From: Melioribacter sp.
GTDB lineage: Bacteria > Bacteroidota > Ignavibacteria > Ignavibacteriales > Melioribacteraceae
Length of the DNA: 64,000 bases
Direction of reading: 5' to 3'
Assembly (NCBI GenBank): GCA_003155655.1
Contig: PMDS01000135.1
Coordinates: 18,636 to 82,635 of the forward strand
Below are positions 35,294-43,536 of the stretch, piece after piece. Each line of letters begins with the position of its first letter. Position 1 is the first letter of the stretch. The position numbers and the translations under genes were made by a program. The notes below the pieces were generated by a model. The model was not told where the DNA came from and searched no databases. It worked only from the letters and a program-made list of their open reading frames with translations.

Positions 35294-37066
35294 ATGGATA
35301 TGAAAAAGAAAGCAACATTATCAGAACTAAAAAATGAAATTACATTAATTAAAAAGCGTTATCCCGCTCTAAAAGACGATGCTGCATTCGTATTTTGGTT
35401 TCTTCATGCCTACTTAGTTGATAAAGAAGAACTTGCAAAAAACTCCTTAACAGGAAAAGTTGGGGGAAGAACTGGTGAAAAAAATATTGATGCGATATAC
35501 ATTGACCATAAGGCAAGGCAATGTAATGTTATCCAAGCTAAGTATCATAATGTTGAGAATGTATCTGAAAATAGGAATGATGTTTTAGCCTTTGCTGGAT
35601 TAGGATTATTACCATGGGTTGATAAAGCAACTCTTGAAACATTTTATAAAAAACTTGATCCAACAGCTCTGTCAAAATTACAAGAGATCATTCATTGTGT
35701 GAAATCGAAACATTACAAATTAAATCTTTATTTTGTAACTACTGGGAAATGCACCTCAACAATCGTTGATGATGCAAAATCGTCATTGAGAGATGTTCAG
35801 GGTGATGTAGACCTTTTCATAATAGCATTCGATCAACTAATGACAATATTCAAAAACTATTTAGAGGGTATTGCCCCAGCTGTCCCAATTCTTAAATTAA
35901 GGATTGTTTCTGATGGAGCAGTTCAACACGAAGGAATTATTCATAGATTTGATCCAAAGACAAGAATAGAATCTTGGGTATTTTCGATGTCAGGAAAAGA
36001 TATAGGTAGTTTATTCACAAAAACTGGGATTCGTTTATTTGCTAAAAATATCCGAGGATATTTAGGGTCCACAGATATAAATAATGCGATGATTGATACA
36101 ATAAAGAAAGAACCTGTAAATTTTTGGTACTTCAATAATGGGGTCACAATCGTATGCGATAATGCGAAAAGAGAAGTTGAGGCGAATGAAGATGTTCTCA
36201 TTGTGGATGGTGCGCAAGTAATTAATGGTCAACAAACAACAAGAACCTTAGCTATTAATATTTCAGATAATACGAATGTGCTTGTTAAAGTAATAAAAAT
36301 ACCAAGAGACGACGATGAAAATATTAGCTATGACCAACTTGTAAATTCAATTGTTAGATCTACAAATTGGCAGAATCACATTGAGCCCTCTGATCTGGTT
36401 TCAAATGATTATATTCAAATCTTACTTGAACGCGAATTTCGAAAAAAGAATTATCAATATATCCGAAAAAGAATGAGCAAATCTGAAGCTAGGAGTATTT
36501 ATGGTCAAGGATATTGGCAGATTGATAAAAGAGAACTAGCGCAAGCTGTGGCAGCATGTTTATTTGATCCGGTAATTGTGCGTAAAGGTAAAGAGGGTCT
36601 TTTTGAAGATCCTTTTTATAAATCAATTTTTGGATCAACACAAATATCCTTTTACATTTCCAAATTTTGGTTAATGAAACGGATTCAAAGTGTCTCGTAT
36701 GGTTATCCTGAACGAGCCTATGCAAAATGGGTTGTATTAAATTATTCATGGTCAGTTTTAAAGAAACAGATCGAATCGGGGACAAAGGAAAGAAAATTTC
36801 GTCTGGTCTGTGAGCAAAAAGATAAAAGGGTAATTGACCCTTTGTCTAATTATCTCGAATTGTTATTTAAACTTGCCCTTAATATGTACAAAATTCAGAG
36901 AGGTCAGGGAGAAGAAGCTAAAGACATTTCGTCTTTTTTCCAATTAACGAAACTTGATCAAGCGTTTGTAAAATTTTATAGATCTTCTAAAAACAGGAAA
37001 CGGAATAGACTAAATTATTACTATACTAAATTTGTTACTAGACTTTCACTTGTAGAACTTGAATAA
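35294..37066 (+). CDS. AIPR (abortive phage infection) family protein with N-terminal nuclease-like domain
   Basis: 590 aa. The central domain matches AIPR: the core WYFNNGVTIVCDNAKRE, then IVDGAQVINGQQTTRTLAI, then IVRSTNWQNHIEPSDLVSND. The N-terminal 130 residues contain TGEKNIDAIYID followed by CNVIQAKYHN, which fits a PD-(D/E)XK nuclease core (Asp, then QxK). AIPR proteins are linked to abortive infection and restriction. The gene is preceded by AGAAGG and starts at ATG 35294 (the second in-frame ATG, at 35300, is also possible). It closes the first defence block and lies about 50 bp after the Hsp70-like gene. Confidence 0.85.
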   Translation: MDMKKKATLSELKNEITLIKKRYPALKDDAAFVFWFLHAYLVDKEELAKNSLTGKVGGRTGEKNIDAIYIDHKARQCNVIQAKYHNVENVSENRNDVLAFAGLGLLPWVDKATLETFYKKLDPTALSKLQEIIHCVKSKHYKLNLYFVTTGKCTSTIVDDAKSSLRDVQGDVDLFIIAFDQLMTIFKNYLEGIAPAVPILKLRIVSDGAVQHEGIIHRFDPKTRIESWVFSMSGKDIGSLFTKTGIRLFAKNIRGYLGSTDINNAMIDTIKKEPVNFWYFNNGVTIVCDNAKREVEANEDVLIVDGAQVINGQQTTRTLAINISDNTNVLVKVIKIPRDDDENISYDQLVNSIVRSTNWQNHIEPSDLVSNDYIQILLEREFRKKNYQYIRKRMSKSEARSIYGQGYWQIDKRELAQAVAACLFDPVIVRKGKEGLFEDPFYKSIFGSTQISFYISKFWLMKRIQSVSYGYPERAYAKWVVLNYSWSVLKKQIESGTKERKFRLVCEQKDKRVIDPLSNYLELLFKLALNMYKIQRGQGEEAKDISSFFQLTKLDQAFVKFYRSSKNRKRNRLNYYYTKFVTRLSLVELE

Positions 37067-37567
37067 TTTTTTGGGGGCTAGTATTTATTAATAAAGAACT
37101 GTTGACATTAAGTTATTAGGTCTCAAATAATGTTTTACTGATATTATAATTATAAGAGCGCGGTAATAATAAAATAAACTAACCTCGAGGTCTATTAACT
37201 CTGTCGTAGGGATACAGGAACAACTTATAAAGTTGAAACAGCTTGGGATAGAAATAAATGGTTTTTACATTGCATCTCATGCAAATTTCTTATTTGTGTC
37301 AACAAATGAAAATATATTAATAACTATTAAAAATAATCTTCTTGGAATTAGAATTCCAAGTACAAGAATCATAAAGAATTGTTCTTAAAGAAAAGTCGGA
37401 GACATTATATTTAGATCTATTGAATAACATAATTTAGAAAAATATTTGATTGATATTGTCAATGAAATAATTGTTCCAGTATAAGTATAGTCAAAAGGAT
37501 AATCCTGTAAGTGACATATTACACTCCATGCACTAAGTATAAAGTACTGATTTAGAGGTAGAAGCAA
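37067..37567. other. Intergenic region between the AIPR gene and the replication module
   Basis: About 500 bp. Apart from the start-less reading frame at 37173-37388 (separate entry) I see no RNA gene, terminator or long repeat. It may mark the junction between cargo and the replication module. Confidence 0.5.
37173..37388 (+). pseudogene. Start-less open frame, probable gene remnant
   Basis: 72 open codons ending at TAA 37386-37388, with protein-like composition (IQEQLIKLKQLGIEINGFY, then NNLLGIRIPSTRIIKN). No ATG, GTG or TTG opens it and a stop lies just upstream (37170). I read it as the tail of a lost gene at the module junction. Family not recognised. Confidence 0.3.
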
Positions 37568-38422
37568 ATGAATGATATTGATCTAAAATTCTCACTTAAA
37601 GAATTCCTAAACAGCCGCACAGAATTAAAAGAAAATAAAGAGATTATTAAAGTTGAAAAGCAACTTAAAGACTTTAAACAAAAAATACATACGCATAATT
37701 TAAAGAGTAAAATAGAGAACAATGCGAAAACAGATGAATTGATAAATCAGAATAACCTTTTAGTGAATACCTATGCACGTTTAATTCAAAATAGAAGTAA
37801 TAGAAATTGTATTAAAAACTTCAAGGGTGATTATCCAAAATTTTATAAAATCCTTATAAATGGACTCAATGTATTTTATACAAATTGGATGGCGGCGATA
37901 AAACATACAGATGAATTAAAAGAAATAAAAATTGAATTAGTGTGTTTATACATCCAATCTATAAATGACGCACTTAACTCAAATATTGTTGTAAAAAGTG
38001 CCGTGTTGGAATTTGAGAAATCAAAAAGGATTGAATTTGATATGTATGAAAAATTATTATTCTATCACGTGCTAAATAGATTACTTTATATTCCTCAATT
38101 AGTGCTGACTTCTTTTGGGTCAAGTATTGACTTACTTAAGAAACAGATTGACGATTTTATAATCCAATCTCATGATTTGACCAGACAGAATTATTTATTA
38201 AATCGCGAATTAGATTATTTAAATAAACCAGATAAAAGAGAACCAAAGAGAACCGCCGATTCTTATATCAAAGAATATTTAGACGAATTCGGATTTATTA
38301 AATCTATTACAAATCAGTTAAGAGCAGAACAATTCTTAATATGGCTTAGCAAAAAATATCCCGGAGTACACTTATCTGATAAAACAATCCGGCCTAAATT
38401 TTCCTACATCAAGCTTTCCTAA
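37568..38422 (+). CDS. Helical protein of unknown function in the replication module
   Basis: 284 aa, strongly helical and Lys-rich, with a coiled-coil-like N-terminus (KENKEIIKVEKQLKDFKQKI) and a C-terminal segment (SITNQLRAEQFLIWLSKKYPG ... DKTIRPKFSYIKLS) that could be a small DNA-binding fold. No family recognised. It stands upstream of a replication initiator and a DnaC-like loader and is transcribed the same way. An AGAGGTAG (37554-37561) precedes ATG 37568. Confidence 0.6.
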   Translation: MNDIDLKFSLKEFLNSRTELKENKEIIKVEKQLKDFKQKIHTHNLKSKIENNAKTDELINQNNLLVNTYARLIQNRSNRNCIKNFKGDYPKFYKILINGLNVFYTNWMAAIKHTDELKEIKIELVCLYIQSINDALNSNIVVKSAVLEFEKSKRIEFDMYEKLLFYHVLNRLLYIPQLVLTSFGSSIDLLKKQIDDFIIQSHDLTRQNYLLNRELDYLNKPDKREPKRTADSYIKEYLDEFGFIKSITNQLRAEQFLIWLSKKYPGVHLSDKTIRPKFSYIKLS

Positions 38423-38427
38423 TCACA

Positions 38428-38456
38428 TTTGTGTTCAAAAAGAGTTTGAACACAAA
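38428..38456. promoter_or_regulatory. Perfect 12-bp inverted repeat upstream of rep
   Basis: TTTGTGTTCAAA (38428-38439) and TTTGAACACAAA (38445-38456) are exact inverted repeats with a 5-base loop. No T-run follows on the + strand, so a plain terminator is less likely than an operator or a replication-origin hairpin. It lies 86 bp upstream of the rep gene. Confidence 0.55.
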
Positions 38457-38542
38457 AATAAACACGTATTAATTAGTTCCCAGAAGTTTGGAAAAATAGT
38501 AATTATGTGATCCTTATTTATAATGAATTAAGATATTGAATT

Positions 38543-39262
38543 ATGGCTTCACCCAAGAAAGAAAACGGATTTACAGCAATACCAAATGAACTCTTTGAAG
38601 CGATTCTTATGAGTTCATTGACTTTAAGAGAGCTAAAGATAGTTTTATTTGTTATCCGATATACTTATGGATTCCAACGACAAGAAGCCAAGCTTTCAGT
38701 AAGATTTATTGCTGAGGGAACGGGAATAAAGTTTAATCATATAGCTACATCTATTAAATCACTTCTACAAAAAAATATATTGTATCTCTACGAAAATTAT
38801 TCTCATCGTAAAGGTAGAATCATAACCCTGAATACAGATTATGAATCATGGTATTTAAAAAATGCAATAATTCTTAAGAGTTACCAAAAGAGGAACAGAT
38901 ATGTTCCTATAAAAGTCACTAATAAAGTTCCTGAAACAGTAACAAAGAAAGAAAACGGTAAAGAAAAAAATAAAGAAAGGTATTGCTCGGCTAAAGTAAT
39001 ATATCTGAATAATTTTCAATCGGAAGACAATTCACAGAATTATAAAATAGCTAAAGAAGATAATTACACCCTTAATGAAAAACATCAAAACAATGATCAA
39101 CCTCAAGCGGTAGATGAGACACATTTACAAATCTCCAATAAATATAATCTTCAGAGTATAGTAAGTAAAGGAAGCAATAAAGGAAATCTCTTTTCCGCTG
39201 GACAAAAAGCAATGTCTAAAAAATGGAGCGATGCTAACATTGCTACAACAAAATATAAATAA
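38543..39262 (+). CDS. Replication initiator protein, phage O/replisome-organiser-like
   Basis: 239 aa. The N-terminal winged helix is typical of phage replication protein O and related Rep proteins: GFTAIPNELFEAILMSSL, LRELKIVLFVIRYTYGFQR, then SVRFIAEGTGIKFNHIATSIKSLL. The C-terminal half is Asn/Lys-rich and linker-like. It should bind the element's origin and recruit the helicase loader encoded next, whose gene overlaps it by 32 bp. That pair suggests an element able to replicate outside the chromosome after excision. Confidence 0.85.
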   Translation: MASPKKENGFTAIPNELFEAILMSSLTLRELKIVLFVIRYTYGFQRQEAKLSVRFIAEGTGIKFNHIATSIKSLLQKNILYLYENYSHRKGRIITLNTDYESWYLKNAIILKSYQKRNRYVPIKVTNKVPETVTKKENGKEKNKERYCSAKVIYLNNFQSEDNSQNYKIAKEDNYTLNEKHQNNDQPQAVDETHLQISNKYNLQSIVSKGSNKGNLFSAGQKAMSKKWSDANIATTKYK

Positions 39263-39839
39263 GGATTGGATCCCTTTAATTACGGGAATACCAAAAAGAT
39301 ATCAACAGTATAGTTTTAACAATTTTATTGAAAGAGGAGATAAATACAAGGAAGCTAAATTATGCTGCAAAGAGTATTTCAACTATAAGTCACATAAATC
39401 AGGATTATTTATTGGCGGGCCTCCAGGAGTGGGAAAGACACATTTGGCGGTAGGTACCATTAGAAATCTTGAAATAATTACAGAGAATGGAATCCCAAGG
39501 AAAGCAAAAGCAAAGATGATCGATGCTGATGAATACTTTAATCTACTATATAATGCCATTAATTCAAAACAAAGCAAAGATAAGGTCATCCAGGAATTAT
39601 ATCGATATAATGACGTTCTTCTATTAGATGATTTAGGGCTTATAAATATGACGATGGCTAAACAAGAAAATCTTTACCTCTTGATTAATTACACATATAT
39701 GCACCTAAGCAAAATAATTATCACAACAAATTTTACTTTAGATGAATTTGCAAAATACGATGAAAGAATTTCTAGCCGTCTATATGAAATGTGCCATATA
39801 ATAGTTTTAACAGGTGAGGATTATCGACTAAAACAATAA
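39231..39839 (+). CDS. DnaC/IstB-like helicase loader ATPase
   Basis: 202 aa. AAA+ ATPase with Walker A GGPPGVGKTHLA and Walker B VLLLDDLGL, then IIITTNF (sensor 1) and ERISSRLYEMC (Arg finger region). The N-terminal lead (IPKRYQQYSFNNFIERGDKY) is typical of DnaC-type loaders. It would load the replicative helicase at the origin bound by the upstream Rep protein. IstB, the transposition helper, has a similar fold, but no transposase accompanies it. It overlaps the rep gene by 32 bp. Confidence 0.88.
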   Translation: MLTLLQQNINKDWIPLITGIPKRYQQYSFNNFIERGDKYKEAKLCCKEYFNYKSHKSGLFIGGPPGVGKTHLAVGTIRNLEIITENGIPRKAKAKMIDADEYFNLLYNAINSKQSKDKVIQELYRYNDVLLLDDLGLINMTMAKQENLYLLINYTYMHLSKIIITTNFTLDEFAKYDERISSRLYEMCHIIVLTGEDYRLKQ

Positions 39840-39870
39840 TTATGAAAATATTATTATAAATGAGATCAAA

Positions 39871-40173
39871 ATGAGTAAAAAAATAGCAAAAAATAGCTCA
39901 AATCATAAGGGGAAATCCCCGCAAGCTATTGAAATAGATAAAGTTAGCGAAAACATCCTGGGGGTAAGCTTTGGTAAAAAAATTCTTAAACCACGTGATA
40001 TTAAAAGGATACACTCAAAATTAATCACAACTTTTATTCAAGGCAATATTACTTCTGAAAGAGCCAAAACTCTATCATATTTATGTCAGTCTTATCTTCA
40101 AGCATTAGGGTTTATCGAAATGGAAGAAAGAATAAAAGCACTAGAAGAAAAAACGGGAGCTAATCATGTTTAA
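39871..40173 (+). CDS. Small protein of unknown function in the replication module
   Basis: 100 aa, basic N-terminus (KKIAKNSSNHKGKSPQ), then a helical region (IKRIHSKLITTFIQGNITSERAK ... YLCQSYLQALGFIEMEERIKALEEK). It resembles small phage proteins with a repeat of helix-turn units, but no family can be named. It overlaps the next gene by 8 bp, and both lie between the loader and integrase genes. Confidence 0.55.
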   Translation: MSKKIAKNSSNHKGKSPQAIEIDKVSENILGVSFGKKILKPRDIKRIHSKLITTFIQGNITSERAKTLSYLCQSYLQALGFIEMEERIKALEEKTGANHV

Positions 40174-40420
40174 TATGTCTAGGAATCTTAAAAGAATAGA
40201 AAATTTAGAGAAACAATTGATACCGAAAAGAAAGATACTATGGATAAGTATGAAGAGTAGTGAATCAAAGGAAGAATTAATAAAAAAATATGAAGAGGAA
40301 AATGGTAAAATTGATTATTCACTCATTAAAGAAACATGTATTATGTCAATACATCCTGATATTGCTGGTTCTAATTTTCAATCCTCAGTTAATATACTAG
40401 ATGAACCGCAAATCAGGTGA
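40166..40420 (+). CDS. Small protein of unknown function
   Basis: 84 aa. A helical start (SRNLKRIENLEKQLIPKRK) leads into ILWISMKSSESKEELIKKYEEE, which looks like a short beta-alpha unit. The 8-bp overlap with the preceding gene and the GGGAGC at 40156 support translation. Possibly only a fragment of a larger fold. No family recognised. Confidence 0.5.
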   Translation: MFNMSRNLKRIENLEKQLIPKRKILWISMKSSESKEELIKKYEEENGKIDYSLIKETCIMSIHPDIAGSNFQSSVNILDEPQIR

Positions 40421-40521
40421 AGATTAAAAAATTACGGTACAGTTGACAATGTTGAGAGAAAATAATGCAATAGCAAAGCAAATACTTTTAACTGAGTTTT
40501 ATTATTTATAAATGTTAAATA

Positions 40522-41499
40522 ATGGACTATTTAATACAACAAATAAATGAAAATTATTCTTTGGATGAAATTTCCAAATTGGAGGTTCTTCTTAAGAACA
40601 TAAAAGAAAAAAAGGAGAGAGAACATAATGCATCTCCTTCTCTATACAAATTTTCATCAGAATATGAATTATATATAGGCAATACTTTCACTCCGAAATA
40701 CCTAAGTTCTGTAAGGTCATCATTTATACATTTGAAAAAGTATTTTGGCGAAGCTAAATACATGACTGATATTTCTTGTAAGGATGCAGAGAACTTTAAG
40801 AATTATCTCATAAACAGGGTACCTAAGGGCTATGCTGTATATCTCAGAACGGTCAAAGCAAGTTTTAATGTTGCCTTAAAGTGGGGATATGTAACTGCAA
40901 ACCCTTTTCAAAAAATAAAATTTCTAAAAAAACAACTTTGTAAACCAATATTCTTAAAGCCAAAAGATTTAGATCATATTCTAACTTTTCTAAGCAACCA
41001 AATGATAAAAGAAATTGTAATTTTTGGTTTTTATACCGGCTGCAGATTGAGTGAGATTATCAACTTAAAGTGGAATAACATTGATCTAAGCAAAAAAATA
41101 ATCTTAATAGGGGATGATCAATTTAGAACAAAATCAGGTAAGCAAAGAGTTATACCAATCTGCAAGGAAGTAAATAAAATATTAACGGATCTTTCAAAAA
41201 AAACAAACAACGCTGAAGGTTATGTTTTTGCTAAATCGAATGGTTTTCCATACAACAAGGATTATGTTTCCAGTAGCTTCAAGGAAGCCAGTAGGAAGGC
41301 CAGGATTGATGAAAAAATCCATTTCCACACACTACGCCACTCATTTGCTTCAAACCTTGCTAACAAAGGGGTTCCTATTGTTGTTATAAAGGAATTAATG
41401 GGTCATGCGGATATATCAACTACCCAAATCTATTCACATACCAATCTTGAATCTCTCAAAGCGGCAATAAATAAATTTGATTTAGAAGAAAACGACTGA
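40522..41499 (+). CDS. Second tyrosine recombinase (int2)
   Basis: 325 aa with all catalytic residues: Arg175 in TGCRLSEIINLKW, a Lys hairpin (TKSGKQRVIPI), His269 and Arg272 in HTLRHSF, His295 in LMGHAD, and Tyr304 in TTQIYSH. The core-binding domain covers about 45-145. It belongs to the same broad family as int1 but is not a duplicate. It ends the Rep-DnaC-integrase module, and its stop codon overlaps the 12-mer ACTGAACATTTA that also occurs at both ends of the island. It may be the recombinase of a nested element. Confidence 0.93.
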   Translation: MDYLIQQINENYSLDEISKLEVLLKNIKEKKEREHNASPSLYKFSSEYELYIGNTFTPKYLSSVRSSFIHLKKYFGEAKYMTDISCKDAENFKNYLINRVPKGYAVYLRTVKASFNVALKWGYVTANPFQKIKFLKKQLCKPIFLKPKDLDHILTFLSNQMIKEIVIFGFYTGCRLSEIINLKWNNIDLSKKIILIGDDQFRTKSGKQRVIPICKEVNKILTDLSKKTNNAEGYVFAKSNGFPYNKDYVSSSFKEASRKARIDEKIHFHTLRHSFASNLANKGVPIVVIKELMGHADISTTQIYSHTNLESLKAAINKFDLEEND

Positions 41500-41506
41500 A
41501 CATTTA
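41495..41506 (+). repeat. Third copy of the 12-mer ACTGAACATTTA
   Basis: The same 12 bases occur at 17824-17835 (beside attL and int1), 41495-41506 (over the int2 stop codon) and 58541-58552 (at the right end). Possible integrase arm-binding sites or element ends. Confidence 0.45.
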
Positions 41507-41725
41507 CACAGTTCTAAATAAAAACCTGCAATTATAGCCCCAAATTGATATAATTTAATTGATCTAGAGGACACAAAAAGGAATGAAGTCCTCTTTTCAA
41601 AATGATTAAGCCGATGTTGTTAAAATCACAGCTATGCAAATTATACAATCTTGATTAAAATATTGGAAGCAGGAGAATAATTAATTACTTAAATTATATC
41701 ATATAATAATAGCAGTGCTTTTTTG

Positions 41726-41872
41726 CTTTAGGCTGAAAACTGGCAAATTTCAAAATCCAAGGAAGCAACAAAGGAGAACTGCGTCCATATTGGACGCACT
41801 TTCTTATGTTTCTTTGGATAGGTACGCCAGTACCTCAGCCTAGAACATTTGGAGGTTGCGTCCATTTTTTTT
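41726..41872 (+). ncRNA. Candidate structured RNA (three-way junction)
   Basis: Three nested stems can be drawn. P1 is TAGGCTGA (41729-41736) with TCAGCCTA (41835-41842), extendable by about two pairs. P2 (41757-41817) is CCAAGGAAGCA with TGTTTCTTTGG through G-U pairs, and an inner perfect stem GCGTCCA/TGGACGC with loop TAT. P3 (41821-41834) is GGTAC-GCCA-GTACC. A second GCGTCCA (41858-41864) before a T8 run could compete for TGGACGC, giving a switch-like alternative. It sits just upstream of the protease remnant. Not matched to any known RNA family; the other stretch 41500-41725 shows no features. Confidence 0.45.
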
Positions 41873-41882
41873 AGGCGAAATT

Positions 41883-42101
41883 ATGAAAAGCTTTTTCATT
41901 CTTGTTTTTTCATTACTCCTTTTAGTCCATGCTAAAGTATATAACCATGAATCAAGAGCAGAAAAAATCTATGAATGAGTATCGGATGAAGTAGTTGTAA
42001 TTCTAGCTTATGACGAAAACAATGAACTAGCCACACAGAGAAACGGTGTAGTATTTAACAATATTAAAATAATTTTTCAAAACATTAAAGCTGAGGGTAA
42101 G
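41883..42101 (+). pseudogene. Remnant of a secreted trypsin-like serine protease
   Basis: From ATG 41883 the frame encodes a signal peptide (MKSFFILVFSLLLLVHAKVY), then EKIYE, a TGA stop (41976-41978), then VSDEVVVILAYDENNELATQ and RNGVVFNN, without another stop, in frame with the next gene. The segment after the stop matches the start of S1C/trypsin-like protease domains (xVSDAVVVIxAYD...GxGVV). No catalytic His, Asp or Ser region remains. Confidence 0.6.
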
Positions 42102-43355
42102 ATGAAAAAATCATTTTGTTCTTTATTAATACTACTTGCTGTTAATTACAGAGATCTATTCTCACAATGGCAACTTACTGGACTAAAAAATGTTCAAGAT
42201 ACCTGTAAAAACATTTGCTCAATAGCGACTAATGGTTCAAATATATTTGCAGGTAATACCGAAGGAAAAGTGTATAGGTCACTTGATAATGGAATTAGCT
42301 GGCAAAGAATTTTAAATCTATATGAAACTAATAATGCTTATAAAATCTATTCCTTGACAGTAAATGATAATAATGTTTTTGTTGGCACACAAAAAGGAAT
42401 ATATCTTTCACGAGACAATGGTTCAACGTGGAGAGAAGCTTTAGCAATTAATAAAACTGTGTACTCAATTGTAACTAGTGGAACAAATGTATTTGCCGGA
42501 ACTAATCAAGGGCTATACTTATCAACTAATAATGGGATTAGCTGGAGACAAGTGGATAATATTCTTAATAACTCAAGTATATATACACTTGGTTTTAGTA
42601 ATTCAGTATTGTATGCCGGATTTGGTAATGGAAAATTAAATTCTATTGGTGGCATATATATTTCATCTGATTTAGGTAGTAACTGGACACCTATTTTAGA
42701 AGTGAATAACCTTGTAACTAATTTAGCAGTAAATGGGGTAAATATCTTTGCAAGTACGGATACGGGAAAAGTGTATCTATCAACTAATAATGGTTACAAA
42801 TGGACTCCGGCAAATGTAGGTGTAATCTATCCTACAGTGTGGTCTACTTCCATTAGCGGAAACAATATTTATACAGCAACTGAATATGGAGGGGTATATG
42901 TTTCAACTGATTTTGGCAACACCTGGGGTATGGAAAGTGATAGATTAATCTTTGATAAGATAACTTCATTGAATATCAACAATCAATATGTTTTTGTCGG
43001 GACATATGATAAAGGATTATGGAGACGATTAATAAGCGATGTATTAAAATTAGTAACCTCAATAGATACAAAGGGCATGTCTAAAATCCCGATTAATTAT
43101 CATCTTGAACAAAATTACCCCAATCCATTTAATCCCACTACCAAAATTCAATTTAGCTTACCTAAATCAGTTAATGTACGATTAAGTATCTATAATTTAC
43201 TTGGACAAGAAATTTCGACTTTAATTGACCAAGAGTTACCGGCAGGGACTCATTTGGTTGATTTTAACGCCTCGAAATTGAGTAATGGAATATATTTCTA
43301 TAAAATATCAGCTGGAGACTATTCAGCTACAAAAAAAATGATATTAGTTAAATAG
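42102..43355 (+). CDS. Exported BNR/YCF48-like repeat protein with T9SS sorting domain
   Basis: 417 aa. A signal peptide (MKKSFCSLLILLAVNYRDLFS) is followed by about six sortilin/YCF48-like beta-propeller units, each with YLSTNNGISW- or YRSLDNGISW-type signatures and NIFAGT motifs. The C-terminus is a Por-type (T9SS type A) sorting domain: NYPNPFNPTTKIQFSLPK, VRLSIYNLLGQEI, then GTHLVDFNA and GIYFYKISAG. This sends the protein across the outer membrane by the type IX system, which must be encoded elsewhere. An exported surface protein is unusual cargo between replication and defence genes. It is in frame with the protease remnant upstream, and its own start is ATG 42102. Confidence 0.88.
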   Translation: MKKSFCSLLILLAVNYRDLFSQWQLTGLKNVQDTCKNICSIATNGSNIFAGNTEGKVYRSLDNGISWQRILNLYETNNAYKIYSLTVNDNNVFVGTQKGIYLSRDNGSTWREALAINKTVYSIVTSGTNVFAGTNQGLYLSTNNGISWRQVDNILNNSSIYTLGFSNSVLYAGFGNGKLNSIGGIYISSDLGSNWTPILEVNNLVTNLAVNGVNIFASTDTGKVYLSTNNGYKWTPANVGVIYPTVWSTSISGNNIYTATEYGGVYVSTDFGNTWGMESDRLIFDKITSLNINNQYVFVGTYDKGLWRRLISDVLKLVTSIDTKGMSKIPINYHLEQNYPNPFNPTTKIQFSLPKSVNVRLSIYNLLGQEISTLIDQELPAGTHLVDFNASKLSNGIYFYKISAGDYSATKKMILVK

Positions 43356-43536
43356 TATCAAATGATGACGTAAATTTACTGAAAGTGGACTGGGCAAAAA
43401 TCAATTAAAGTAATATTTCGTGTAACTCTAATTTGAAAGAAACAAATGGGGGAGTAATGATTTAAACATTGAACAAATTGATGTTTTTTTAAATTTATAT
43501 TCTTAAATTACATTCATCTTACCAGAGGGTGGTAAA

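Noticed and set aside
41726..41872. Retron msr-msd RNA
   Set aside because: Flanking inverted repeats would fit, but no reverse transcriptase gene is encoded in the window.
41976..41978. In-frame TGA as a possible selenocysteine codon
   Set aside because: No SECIS-like hairpin directly after it, and the protein on both sides is a truncated protease without a catalytic region; a pseudogene is simpler.
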